A DNA stretch of 64,000 bases, taken from Gimesia maris (GTDB taxonomy: Bacteria; Planctomycetota; Planctomycetia; Planctomycetales; Planctomycetaceae). The translations under genes were made by a program, and so were the position numbers. Under the pieces are notes generated by a model that was not told where the DNA came from, searched no databases, and worked only from the letters and a program-made list of their open reading frames with translations. This document shows, in pieces, positions 45,381 through 54,503 of this stretch. Every line of letters begins with the position of its first letter. Position 1 is the stretch's first letter. Where the stretch lies: positions 744,001 to 808,000 of the forward strand of contig NZ_CP042910.1 of assembly GCF_008298035.1 (NCBI RefSeq), read 5' to 3'.

Positions 45381-46262
45381 ATGCGAACTCGTAACCAGAG
45401 AACGCTGGCCAGATCATTACAGTGTTCCGGGGTGGGAATTTTTACGAACAGCGATGTGAAAATTCGCTTCTGTCCTGCCCCTGAAAATCATGGGATTCAG
45501 TTTGTACGAACTGATCTGGCTGGTTCAAAGCCGATCCCCGCAATTATTGAAAATGCCGTCTTTAAGCAGAGACGAACTGCCATCGAATTTAAGGGTGTCT
45601 CGGTCGAAATGATCGAGCATGTGATGGCGGCGTTAGCGGGGCTGCAGATTGATAATTGTCGCGTTGAAATCAATGCACCGGAAGCGCCCTGTTTTGATGG
45701 TTCCTCACGGGAGCTTTCAGAAGAACTGCTGGAAGCGGGCATTGTCGAGCAGCCTTTTCAACGAAAACTGATCCGGGTTGAACAGCCGGTGACAGTCGAG
45801 GATGAATCGGGAAGTTTTATTCAGGCCAAGCCATTAAACCGTTCTGTAATGGCAATTGGATATTATCTGAATTACGGAGACGATTCTCCCGTGTCTCCCC
45901 AGTGTCTGACACTGGAAATCAATCCTGAAACCTGGATGAGTCAACTCGCCTTTTCTCGAACATTTGTTCTGGAGCAGGAAGTGGAAGCCATGCAGGCGCT
46001 GGGGTTTGGTCAGAAACTGTCTGCCAGAGACCTGCTGGTACTGGGAGCAGAGGGCCCGATTGATAATGAATTACGAACCTTAGACGAATGCGTGCGTCAC
46101 AAAATTCTGGACTGCCTGGGCGACTTTGCGTTAATTGGTTGTGATCTGCAGGGGTATTTCTGTGCTCATCAGTCCGGACACGCTTTAAACCGCGAGTTAA
46201 TCAAACAAATAAAAGCAACACATGTATCTGCCCGGTCTGACAGTACCTGGAAGGTTGCCTGA
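45381..46262 (+). CDS. lpxC: UDP-3-O-acyl-N-acetylglucosamine deacetylase
   Basis: The 293-residue enzyme catalyses the committed step of lipid A synthesis. It has SVEMIEHVMAALAGLQIDNCR with the zinc His, LAFSRTFVLEQEVE, the second zinc site DECVRHKILDCLGDF (H-x3-D) and GHALNRELI with the general acid/base His. The length is typical for a stand-alone LpxC (about 300), without the FabZ fusion found in some planctomycete relatives. Start ATG 45381 follows GAAGGAGTAGGCA. It is followed by lpxA 75 bp downstream. Confidence 0.95.
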   Translation: MRTRNQRTLARSLQCSGVGIFTNSDVKIRFCPAPENHGIQFVRTDLAGSKPIPAIIENAVFKQRRTAIEFKGVSVEMIEHVMAALAGLQIDNCRVEINAPEAPCFDGSSRELSEELLEAGIVEQPFQRKLIRVEQPVTVEDESGSFIQAKPLNRSVMAIGYYLNYGDDSPVSPQCLTLEINPETWMSQLAFSRTFVLEQEVEAMQALGFGQKLSARDLLVLGAEGPIDNELRTLDECVRHKILDCLGDFALIGCDLQGYFCAHQSGHALNRELIKQIKATHVSARSDSTWKVA

Positions 46263-46337
46263 AAATTCCCATTTCGGTTGCTTACGGGCAACTTCCAATT
46301 TACGTTCTGGTAAGTCGTTGACTGCAGACTTTTTAGG

Positions 46338-47213
46338 ATGTCGAAAATGCCGACAAAAATTTCAAATCTATCCTATGTCGATCCCCAGGCTGAAATCGGG
46401 GAAGATGTTACTATCGGGCCTTTCTGTTATATCGGACCACATGTCACCATTGGAAATGGGACGGTACTGGACAGTCATGTTTCCATTACGGGTCATACCA
46501 CAGTTGGTGAACGCAATCGATTTTTCCCGACAGCAGTAATCGGCAGCGAACCTCAGGACGCTGGATACACCGGAGCTCCTACAACTGTTGTGATTGGAGA
46601 CGACAACCTGTTTCGTGAAGGTTGTACCATTCATCGTGGAGCCGAAAAAGAAGATCACTGTACCCGCATCGGAAATCGAAACACCTTTCTCTGCAACGCA
46701 CATGTGGCACACAACTGCCGTATTTTTAACGATGTCACACTGGTCAATGGAGTTTTACTGGGCGGTCATGTCCACGTCCATGACCGGGCCATTGTGTCGG
46801 GTAATACAGTCGTGCATCAGTTCTGTACGATCGGGACCCTGGCTTTTATCAGTGGATCTGCCCGTACTACAACTGATGTGCCCCCTTACATGATCTGTAC
46901 CGGATCCGATGATTTTCGCGTGAGAACCGTGAACCTGGTCGGCATGCTACGTGCAGGGATTTCAGAGAGTTCGGTTGCCGTCATTCGTCGGGCACACCGA
47001 CTGTTTTATCGTAAGAATAAAAAACTGGAAGAAGTCCGCGAGATTTTCAGTCAGGAACTGGAAGGAGTGATTCCGATGGCTTTACAAACCCTGTTTGATC
47101 ACTTTCAGGGAATTCAAGGCAGTAAAGCAGGGCGGGGTCGTGAAGCAGCCGCTCGAAGTGCAAAATTCAACTCGGAAACAAATAATCAGGAAACAACACG
47201 GAGAGCAGCATGA
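46338..47213 (+). CDS. lpxA: Acyl-ACP--UDP-N-acetylglucosamine O-acyltransferase
   Basis: The 291-residue protein starts with left-handed beta-helix hexapeptide repeats (IGEDVTIGPFCYIGPHVTIG). It contains FLCNAHVAHNCRIFNDV with the catalytic His and TVVHQFCTIGTLAFISG, and a C-terminal helical domain (about 195-260). It transfers a hydroxyacyl chain to UDP-GlcNAc in the first step of lipid A synthesis. A C-terminal tail of about 30 residues (KAGRGREAAARSAKF) is longer than in E. coli (262 residues). Its stop overlaps the next start by four bases (ATGA), so the two are co-translated. Confidence 0.95.
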   Translation: MSKMPTKISNLSYVDPQAEIGEDVTIGPFCYIGPHVTIGNGTVLDSHVSITGHTTVGERNRFFPTAVIGSEPQDAGYTGAPTTVVIGDDNLFREGCTIHRGAEKEDHCTRIGNRNTFLCNAHVAHNCRIFNDVTLVNGVLLGGHVHVHDRAIVSGNTVVHQFCTIGTLAFISGSARTTTDVPPYMICTGSDDFRVRTVNLVGMLRAGISESSVAVIRRAHRLFYRKNKKLEEVREIFSQELEGVIPMALQTLFDHFQGIQGSKAGRGREAAARSAKFNSETNNQETTRRAA

Positions 47214-48286
47214 GTTCATTGAATGTAGCCGTTGTCGGAGTCGGTGCGCTGGGACGTCATCACGCACGAATTCTGGCAGGCCTGGAAGGCGTCAATCTGT
47301 GTGCGGTCGCTGATACCAATCCGGTGCAGGGACAGGCCATTGCAGAGCAGCATGGCAGTCGCTGGGTTGCTGATTACCGGGAACTCTATGAGGGGGTGGA
47401 TGCCGTTTCTCTGGCAGTCCCCACACACGCGCATCTGGCGATTGCCAGTGAATTCCTGTCACGACAGATTCCGGTTCTGGTTGAAAAGCCGATTGCCTGT
47501 AATCTGAAAGAAGCAGAAGAACTGGTGCGAATTGCCGAAGCTCACAGAACATTACTGCAGGTCGGTCATGTGGAACGCTTTAATCCCGCGACACAGGCTG
47601 CCTTTGATCGCTGTCCGAATCCGCGATTCATTCGCAGTGAACGGGTCAGCCCATATACCTTCCGCTCAACAGACATAGGCGTGATTCACGATCTGCTGAT
47701 TCACGATATCGACCTGGTACTCTCCGTTGTGAAATCGGCTGTTAAAAGTGTGGAAGCGTTTGGGGTCTCTGTCATGGGCGAACATGAAGACGCCGTGCAG
47801 GCACGTTTGCGATTTCAGAATGGCTGTATTGCGGATCTGACTGCAAGCCGGATCTCGCCTTCAGCGAAGCGGGCGATGCAACTCTGGGGCGCTGCCGGGT
47901 GTGTCAGCGTTGATTTTACCAGTCGTGAAGTCACCGCCTATCGTCCTTCCGAAACGTTATTATATGGAACACCTCCCCTCGAGCGGGCCCGGAAAGCAGG
48001 TGCCAACCTGGAAGCATTAAAGCAGGATGTATTCGGAACGTTTCTGAAAGTGGAGACCCCCGAAGTTTCAGCAGCCGATGCTTTGACGGCGGAACTGGCC
48101 AGTTTTGTCGAAGCGATTCAGACCGGCTCGGCACCGCTGGTGGGTGGCATTCAGGCTCTGCAGGCAATGCAGGTTGCAGAGCAGGTGCTGGCAGCAGTGA
48201 ATGAGCACGAATGGGATGGAAGTCAGCAGGGCGCTGTCGGGCCGTTCATCCAGTTCCCAACAGAAGAACGCCGACTGGCCGGTTAA
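47210..48286 (+). CDS. Gfo/Idh/MocA family dehydrogenase, GnnA-like by context
   Basis: The 358-residue protein has the NAD-binding motif VAVVGVGALGRHHARIL, the EKP motif VLVEKPIACNL and HDLLIHDIDLVLSVV with the substrate-site His-Asp. There is no signal peptide, so it is cytoplasmic. It overlaps lpxA by four bases. In Acidithiobacillus and Leptospira a dehydrogenase of this family (GnnA) lies beside lpxA and oxidises UDP-GlcNAc at C3 so that an aminotransferase (GnnB) can make UDP-GlcNAc3N. GnnA is therefore the first guess, but gnnB is not adjacent here. Confidence 0.8.
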   Translation: MSSLNVAVVGVGALGRHHARILAGLEGVNLCAVADTNPVQGQAIAEQHGSRWVADYRELYEGVDAVSLAVPTHAHLAIASEFLSRQIPVLVEKPIACNLKEAEELVRIAEAHRTLLQVGHVERFNPATQAAFDRCPNPRFIRSERVSPYTFRSTDIGVIHDLLIHDIDLVLSVVKSAVKSVEAFGVSVMGEHEDAVQARLRFQNGCIADLTASRISPSAKRAMQLWGAAGCVSVDFTSREVTAYRPSETLLYGTPPLERARKAGANLEALKQDVFGTFLKVETPEVSAADALTAELASFVEAIQTGSAPLVGGIQALQAMQVAEQVLAAVNEHEWDGSQQGAVGPFIQFPTEERRLAG

Positions 48287-48333
48287 GCAGCCAGTCAGCG
48301 TGTTGTGTCTCACCTGAAATATCAGAGTCGGTT

Positions 48334-48819
48334 TTATTTCAGGTCTTTGAGGGCGGCGGTGACTTCTTCGGCGTGTCCGTTGACTTTCACCTTAGGCCAG
48401 GCTGCTGCGATCTTGCCTTCCTTGTCGATCAGGAATGTAGATCGCTGAATGCCCATGTACTTCTTGCCATAATTCATCTTTTCCACCCACACTCCGTACT
48501 TCTCTGCAATCTCATGGTTTTCATCGGAGAGCAGGGTGAAGGGGAGTTCGAACTTGGTGGCAAACTTTTCGTGAGAAGCGACCGAGTCAGGGCTGATACC
48601 TAAAATGACGGTATCGTTGCGTTTGAATTTGGCGACGCGATCCCGAAAATCACAGGATTCGGTTGTGCAGCCCGGTGTGTTGTCTTTGGGATAAAAGTAG
48701 AGGAGAACATTTTTTTCTCCTTTGAACTGACTCAGACGCACTTTCCCTTCCGGGTATGCGGGGAGATTAAAAGCAGGAGCACGCTTACCAGCTTCTGGTA
48801 CTTTGCCTTCAGTAGCCAT
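48334..48819 (-). CDS. bcp: Thioredoxin-dependent peroxiredoxin (BCP/PrxQ type)
   Basis: ATG 48819 (MATEGKVPEAGKRAP) has AAGGAT upstream; the extended frame from 48888 is not supported. The 161-residue protein has the peroxidatic and resolving cysteines in NTPGCTTESC (C51 and C56), LLYFYPKDNTPGCT, and late RSTFLIDKEGKIA. It reduces hydroperoxides with thioredoxin in the cytoplasm. The short Cys spacing (C-x4-C) is the BCP form. It is convergent with the dehydrogenase gene ending at 48286. Confidence 0.93.
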   Translation of the reverse strand: MATEGKVPEAGKRAPAFNLPAYPEGKVRLSQFKGEKNVLLYFYPKDNTPGCTTESCDFRDRVAKFKRNDTVILGISPDSVASHEKFATKFELPFTLLSDENHEIAEKYGVWVEKMNYGKKYMGIQRSTFLIDKEGKIAAAWPKVKVNGHAEEVTAALKDLK

Positions 48820-49017
48820 TGAAAAATCCTTGAGATTGGGGCCTTGAGATTGAGGGGAGTAGACGGCGTTGTAACCTGTCGAATTCAAGCGTGAACATGA
48901 AAGCCTGCTCTCAGCACAGTCAGGGGGCAGTCAGTTTCTCACGCATTATTATTCTAGCAGGCTGCCACCTGCTTTTCGACTGAGTCTGACTCAGGAATCT
49001 GAAGCTGTGATTTCTGC

Positions 49018-50523
49018 TTACGAACGCCAGTACTGTTTGTGGTATTTCGTAATCGTATCCAAAGCAGGTTTGGGCTGTCCCTGGGGATTAATCAGGCCGG
49101 AATGCGGAAAGCGTCTCGCATCCTGATCTCGAAAACGTGACCAGTACACACCGGTGACAGAGGGTTTGGCCAGCAGCAGTGGGAGGTAGAGATCGACCCA
49201 TTCGGCCTGGGCTGCTTCGCTCCAGTCGGTCTTCCACTGGTGGGTCTGGACCTTGGACATGGAGGGGTTTTTCTCGTCCACGGCAACATCATCACTGGGG
49301 AATGCGAGTGTGATGTGTAACGGCAGGTTTAACACGCTCCACTTATCGATCAACTTGGAGATATCCAGCAGGTCATGATGATGGGAACCGTTGGGGTAGT
49401 AGCCGATCCGCAGTTCCAGATCAATGCCGGAAAGTCCTACTCCCAGGCGGTCTATCGCGTCTACAAACTGCATCGGCGATAACTGGTGTTGCCCCTTCGA
49501 TAGATAATCTCCCCAGGGTTGTTCAACGCGAATGTAGCATTGGATGGAGTCATCGGTCTGTTTGGCGATTTCAATGGCACGGGCAGTCAGTGTCAGACGA
49601 GTCTCTTCATTCAGCCCAAATACGCCGCCCGTATTCATTGCGGATACCAGCGTCCAGGTACGAATGCTGCCGGTGTAGCGGGTGATCGCGGTTTCGATGA
49701 AATGTGAGATGATGCTCTGGAAGTTGACCATGTCCAGTTTCCAGGATTCCAGCCAGTCAGGCAAGCCGTGCGGTGCAAAGTCCAGCAGGCAGCCTCCCCG
49801 GATCAGCAGATGTTTTTTTTCACACCACTCTACCTGCTGATCGCACAGATCCCAGTTCTGGTCTCCCTCGTATTTTTCGATCAGTTTCCAGTTGACCAGA
49901 TCAATATTAGCGGCATCAAAAGCCTGGCAGATCTGCTTGCCTTCACTGGCATTGGGGATGAACTCTCCCAGGTTGCAGCCCAGCGAGACCGGGAGCTTCA
50001 TGGTCTGCGAGCGCTGGTGCAGAATTGTCAGCCGCTGACGGGCATAAATCTGAACCAGCATTTCAGCCGCTGCATGTGCTTTCTGCAATGCAACTCCTGC
50101 CAGTTCCGAGCATTCCTCAAGCTTATCCTGAATCACTGCTGCCTGTGCAAAAGCAGCGAAGGCTTCGTCGTGTAACCTGATTAACTCTGCCGGTATATTG
50201 AGGCCGGCAATCTGCCAGACACTGAGCTGGTCTTTGAGCGTCGAGATTTTTCCCCGCGCCAGTTCAAGCATCAGGACATAAGGTTCTTCGCGTTCAGGAA
50301 GCGATGCGGTTCTGACGACAGGACGACCAAAGTCCGTAATATTCCAGACAATGTTGAGTTTACAACTTTGGGAAGTCTGCCTCCGGAAAGTAAGGATATT
50401 CCCGTCTACTTCAACTCGCGTAGGAAACACACGACCATCGACAGCATTCAGATAAGCGCGATGAAGATCAGACCAGTCATCAGGTACTTGAGAAGGTGCA
50501 ATTAAAAAACGCAGGTTGCCCAT
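49018..50523 (-). CDS. GH10-like (xylanase-type fold) protein, probably without the catalytic glutamates
   Basis: The 501-residue protein shows a GH10-like barrel in its second half: FDAANIDLVNWKLIEKYEGD, LLIRGGCLLDFAPHGLPDWL (as VRGHTLVWH...PW in xylanases), then RTWTLVSAMNTGG and LPLHITLAFPSDD. The acid/base Glu of the usual WDVVNE site is A295 and the nucleophile Glu of the usual TELD site is L406 by this alignment. No signal peptide is seen, which argues against a secreted xylanase. Residues 1-190 are a separate N-terminal domain rich in beta strands. It could be a sugar-binding pseudo-enzyme, or a GH10 with misaligned catalytic sites. Confidence 0.6.
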   Translation of the reverse strand: MGNLRFLIAPSQVPDDWSDLHRAYLNAVDGRVFPTRVEVDGNILTFRRQTSQSCKLNIVWNITDFGRPVVRTASLPEREEPYVLMLELARGKISTLKDQLSVWQIAGLNIPAELIRLHDEAFAAFAQAAVIQDKLEECSELAGVALQKAHAAAEMLVQIYARQRLTILHQRSQTMKLPVSLGCNLGEFIPNASEGKQICQAFDAANIDLVNWKLIEKYEGDQNWDLCDQQVEWCEKKHLLIRGGCLLDFAPHGLPDWLESWKLDMVNFQSIISHFIETAITRYTGSIRTWTLVSAMNTGGVFGLNEETRLTLTARAIEIAKQTDDSIQCYIRVEQPWGDYLSKGQHQLSPMQFVDAIDRLGVGLSGIDLELRIGYYPNGSHHHDLLDISKLIDKWSVLNLPLHITLAFPSDDVAVDEKNPSMSKVQTHQWKTDWSEAAQAEWVDLYLPLLLAKPSVTGVYWSRFRDQDARRFPHSGLINPQGQPKPALDTITKYHKQYWRS

Positions 50524-50892
50524 GTAACGGGTCGCAATCGTTATCTGAATTTAGAAAGAAGGAGTTAAGACTGTCATCGGGTTTATTGTAACGTCTCCTG
50601 AGCGATTTTGGGATTGAAACGCACAGGATGAATGATGTTATGGGTTTAAGGGACGGACGCGCAAGAGATCGGGCCTTAAACTCTATTATTGCGTTTGAGG
50701 GACGTGAGGCAAGTGTAGAGTCGTATGTATGTACATGATGAGGGAGATGCTGAATCTGGTGTGACACTGACAATCTCTCATTTTGTAAGGGATTTACGGG
50801 TTATAATCTGCCTTGAATTGTTTAGCAGCTTCGATCCCGCTACACTTCCAATGTTCAAATTCATTAGATTTTAATCAGGGTGGTCACTGAAT
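50524..50892. other. Gene-free divergent region with a decayed repeat-like segment
   Basis: 369 bp between the GH10-like gene and purC. At about 50567-50670 there is a segment resembling the dispersed hairpin element (TAAGACTGTCAT, GTTTATTGTAACGTCTCC, TTATGGGTTTAAG), probably a decayed copy. The last 50 bp (CATTAGATTTTAATCAGG) hold the purC upstream signals. Confidence 0.5.
50567..50670 (+). repeat. Possible decayed copy D of the dispersed hairpin element
   Basis: The segment keeps GTTTATTGTAACGTCTCCTG on the left side, close to GTTTTACTGTAGCGTCTCC in copies A-C, and GATGTTATGGGTTTAAGG on the right side. The ends are poorly preserved, so it may be a chance match or an old copy. Confidence 0.4.
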
Positions 50893-51783
50893 ATGGCGTC
50901 AGCAGCTTTTACTGAAAGCACGCTTTCCGGCATTCCCGTAAAACGGGGAAAAGTCCGTGATGTATATGATTTTGGGGATCGATTGCTGTTCGTGGCGACA
51001 GACCGCATCAGTGCATTTGACTGGATTCTGACTCCCGGAATTCCAGATAAAGGTCGAGTCCTGACGCAGATCAGCCGCTTCTGGTTTGAACGGTTTACGG
51101 GAATCTCCAATCATCTGCTGAGTATGAATCCCTCCGACTTGCCTCTCCCCGCTGATGCCGATCTGGAAGCGTTGCGCGGACGCTGTATGGTGGTTAGAAA
51201 AACGGAAGTCGTTCCCTTTGAATGCGTCGTCCGCGGTTATCTTTCCGGTTCCGGCTGGAAAGATTATCTGGCAAATGGCGCCGTCTGTGGTATCGAACTG
51301 CCGGCAGGAATGCAGCAGAGTGATCAGTTGCCCGAGCCTCTCTTTACACCAGCCACAAAAGCTGAGACCGGCCATGATGAGAATGTCTCTTTTCAGACCA
51401 TGCGGGATGCGATTGGCGGTGAACTGGCAGACCGCCTGCGCGAGTTGAGTATTCAGATTTATCAACAGGGTTCAGAATATGCGCGCCAGAAAGGGATCAT
51501 TCTGGCGGATACCAAGTTCGAATTTGGGCTGCTGAATGGAGAACCGATTCTGATCGATGAAGTCCTGACCCCCGACAGTTCCCGCTTCTGGCCTGCAGAC
51601 CTGTATCAACCGGGGGGCGCTCAACCTTCGCTGGACAAACAGTTTGTACGCGACTGGCTGGAAACCACGACCTGGGACAAAAACAGCACCCCTCCCGTAC
51701 TGCCCGATGAAATCGTGATGAAAACCCGCGAAAAGTACTTCGAAGCATTTCAAATGCTGACCGGCCAGGCATGCACCTGGTAA
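50893..51783 (+). CDS. purC: Phosphoribosylaminoimidazole-succinocarboxamide synthase
   Basis: The 296-residue enzyme joins CAIR and aspartate in purine synthesis. It has [28 protein letters not shown], the ATP loop region [32 protein letters not shown] and [20 protein letters not shown]. The length fits the eukaryotic/fungal-like longer form (about 300), common in planctomycetes. Start ATG 50893 follows AGGGTGG. It stands alone, divergent from the GH10-like gene. Confidence 0.96.
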   Translation: MASAAFTESTLSGIPVKRGKVRDVYDFGDRLLFVATDRISAFDWILTPGIPDKGRVLTQISRFWFERFTGISNHLLSMNPSDLPLPADADLEALRGRCMVVRKTEVVPFECVVRGYLSGSGWKDYLANGAVCGIELPAGMQQSDQLPEPLFTPATKAETGHDENVSFQTMRDAIGGELADRLRELSIQIYQQGSEYARQKGIILADTKFEFGLLNGEPILIDEVLTPDSSRFWPADLYQPGGAQPSLDKQFVRDWLETTTWDKNSTPPVLPDEIVMKTREKYFEAFQMLTGQACTW

Positions 51784-52065
51784 TAAGGATCTGAATACGA
51801 CTGGTATTCAGGAAAATCTGGCGATGGGGTTTGTAGCAGATTATACTGGATGCTGTTGATATTTATGTCGGGCTGAAACGGAATATCGTTTCAGTCGGAA
51901 CAGATTGCCTTAATTATCTGTTTATGCCGGTATTTTGGCATTGGATCGCTAAAATCAGGGATTTATCCCGAACGATTGCCAGTGAACGGATTCAGGAAGC
52001 GTAGGTAATCAGCAGGGGTATTTAATTTCTCAAATTCCGACAGGCAGTCTGTCGATGAAATCAAT

Positions 52066-54474
52066 ATGACTGTACGACTATTTCCTGAATTCGATTCTGT
52101 TTCCCGACACAGTACTGGTCGATTGTTTCAATGCCGAATTGTGTTTGCGCTGATACTCTGTTTCCTCGGTCTGGATTTTTTCCCGTTCCCTGCTGCTCAA
52201 GCGGGAGAAGTGGAGCTGGAGCATGGCACAATTATCAGAGGCTCGCTCGTTCCCATTTTAGGCCTGACTGATGCGCTGGCTTCTAAACTTGAGGGCGACG
52301 TCCCCATTCAGGAATCGGCACGCACATTCGATGGAGCGCCGATCTATCTGGTCGATGACGGGATGGTGCGATACTTTGTACCCCGCAGACAAGTGGTACG
52401 AAAGAATCAGGATCAGGAGTTGTCTCGACTGGAAACCTTCAAGCTGCCACAGAAGGTGACAGGCCGGAACCAGATGCTGAAAACAGTCGGTTCTTATATT
52501 GATGTGACCGACTTCGATAAATTTGGTCGACGGACCGTGACCCTGAATACAAGTAAAGGCAATCTGGCTTTACTGCAGGGAGTTACCGAGATCACTCCGC
52601 ATCACCTCAAGCTGACAGGGCTCAAGCAGCAATGGGATCTGGGGCTGCGTACGACTTCGATCAAGGAAGACGTTCTGGATGCCATGTTGAACGAGGCCAT
52701 CGATCATCTGAACCCGAATGAGCGCATCGCCGTGGCCCGGTTTTATATTCAGGCCGGCCTCTATCTGCCCGCCGGTGAAGCATTCGATGCGATCGAACGT
52801 GATTTTCCCGAGTACAAAGAAAAAATTGCGACGTATGTTTCTGAGCTGCGCACACTGCACAGTCAACAGTTGCTGAATGAACTGAACCAGCGTCGCAGGG
52901 CAGGTCAGCATCGCCTGGCGCAAAACGCCATCATGAAATTCCCAACCAATAATGTGGCGCAATCCATTCTCCGTCAGATCCGAGAAGTGCAGGATGATTA
53001 CAACAAACAGCAGGAACAGATCGACAAAGCCCGCATTCGACTGGGTGAGCTCGAAGCAGAGATTAAAGATCCCGCAACGCGAAATCTGCTGCAGGCTTAT
53101 CGTCGTGAGGTGATGACGCAACTCAATTTCGAAACAATCAACCGTCTGGGGGCATTCCTCAATCTCGAAAATGACGATTCACTGACCGCACAGGAAAAAC
53201 TGGCTTTGGCTTATTCAGGCTGGATTGTCGGTGCAGCAAATGTAGTGACCGATTTGAATACCGCCTTAAACCTGTGGACGGCACGGGCACAGGTGCTGGA
53301 ATACCTGAGGACCGAGAATGAACAGTTGAGCGATCAGATGCTCGAAACGCTGAGTAAGCTGGAAGGTGTCTCTGCAGCGGTGGTCAAACAGATGATTCCA
53401 CTCCTGCCACCCATTCTGGATGCGCCGGTGCGGGATATTACAAATTCTTTCCCTGTCCACGTCACAGATCCGAAAGCTGAGGTGCCCGTATCCTATTCCG
53501 TTTTGTTACCCATTGAATATGATCCGCATCATACATACCCGATGATAGTCGCATTGCGGCCTTCTACTCTGGATGCAAACTCTGTATTGGACTGGTGGGG
53601 AAAGTATAAGAATGGTCCCGGTCAGTCACAACGCCGCGGTTACATCGTCATTGCCCCGGAATATCTGTCGAAAGATCAGGTAAATTATGAGGACAATGTC
53701 ACCGCACACTATGCAGTGATTGAATCGATTCGTGATGCACGCAAGCGATTCAATGTGGATTCCGATCGTGTGTTTCTCTCGGGACACGGAACCGGCGCCG
53801 ATGCCGCCTTTGATATCGGAATGTCACATCCGGACCTGTTTGCGGGTGTGATGCCGATCGCCGGCAAAACGAGTGCCTTCAACCTGCACTACTGGCAAAA
53901 TGCCAAAGATTTGCCTTTCTATATTGTGGGAGGCGAACTGGACCGGGATACGCTGGAGCATAACTCGCTGGTAATCAATCGCATGATGCGTTATGGCTAT
54001 GACATCATTTATGCCGAGTACAAAGGCCGCGGCTATGAAAGTTACTACGAAGAAATTCATAATCTGTTTAACTGGATGGAACTGCACCAGCGGCTGAAAT
54101 ACCCTAAGGATATCGAAGAAAAAATCCTGCGTCCCATTGATAACCGGTTTTACTGGGTTCGCACTGAAGACCTGCCCGCGAAAAGTATGCAGCCTGTTAC
54201 CTTTAACAGCAATCAGCGTATCCGTGCCCGTCCGGTGGAACTGAAGGTCAATATTAAGATTGGCAATGTGATTTATGTCAGGTCCGGCGGGAAGATCAAT
54301 ACGCTCTGGCTCAATCCGGAACTGGTCGATTTTGATAAACGCCTGGAAGTGCGGATCGACGGGCAGCGGAAGTTCAATGACTTCCTGCGACCCGATATGA
54401 AAGCCATGCTGGATGATTTCAAAAATCGAGGGGACCGCCAGAAACTGTTTGACGCCCGACTCGATTTCTTTTAA
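52066..54474 (+). CDS. Large exported protein with a non-canonical alpha/beta-hydrolase domain
   Basis: The 802-residue protein has an N-terminal export segment (CRIVFALILCFLGLDFFPF, about residues 24-43). A long helical middle includes coiled-coil-like parts (about 200-430, QQEQIDKARIRLGELEAEIKD). An esterase/PHB-depolymerase-like domain at about 470-690 starts PVSYSVLLPIEYDP and has RVFLSGHGTGADAAFDI. The nucleophile elbow reads G573-H-G575-T-G577, so Gly replaces the usual Ser. The tail has GKINTLWLNPELVDFDKRLEVRIDG. It may be a non-catalytic binding or scaffold protein. It stands alone. Confidence 0.65.
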   Translation: MTVRLFPEFDSVSRHSTGRLFQCRIVFALILCFLGLDFFPFPAAQAGEVELEHGTIIRGSLVPILGLTDALASKLEGDVPIQESARTFDGAPIYLVDDGMVRYFVPRRQVVRKNQDQELSRLETFKLPQKVTGRNQMLKTVGSYIDVTDFDKFGRRTVTLNTSKGNLALLQGVTEITPHHLKLTGLKQQWDLGLRTTSIKEDVLDAMLNEAIDHLNPNERIAVARFYIQAGLYLPAGEAFDAIERDFPEYKEKIATYVSELRTLHSQQLLNELNQRRRAGQHRLAQNAIMKFPTNNVAQSILRQIREVQDDYNKQQEQIDKARIRLGELEAEIKDPATRNLLQAYRREVMTQLNFETINRLGAFLNLENDDSLTAQEKLALAYSGWIVGAANVVTDLNTALNLWTARAQVLEYLRTENEQLSDQMLETLSKLEGVSAAVVKQMIPLLPPILDAPVRDITNSFPVHVTDPKAEVPVSYSVLLPIEYDPHHTYPMIVALRPSTLDANSVLDWWGKYKNGPGQSQRRGYIVIAPEYLSKDQVNYEDNVTAHYAVIESIRDARKRFNVDSDRVFLSGHGTGADAAFDIGMSHPDLFAGVMPIAGKTSAFNLHYWQNAKDLPFYIVGGELDRDTLEHNSLVINRMMRYGYDIIYAEYKGRGYESYYEEIHNLFNWMELHQRLKYPKDIEEKILRPIDNRFYWVRTEDLPAKSMQPVTFNSNQRIRARPVELKVNIKIGNVIYVRSGGKINTLWLNPELVDFDKRLEVRIDGQRKFNDFLRPDMKAMLDDFKNRGDRQKLFDARLDFF

Positions 54475-54503
54475 ACAGCCCTTTTGATGACAGGTGCATC
54501 GCG

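Noticed and set aside
48820..48888. Longer start for bcp
   Set aside because: ATG 48819 has AAGGAT upstream and gives the usual peroxiredoxin length.
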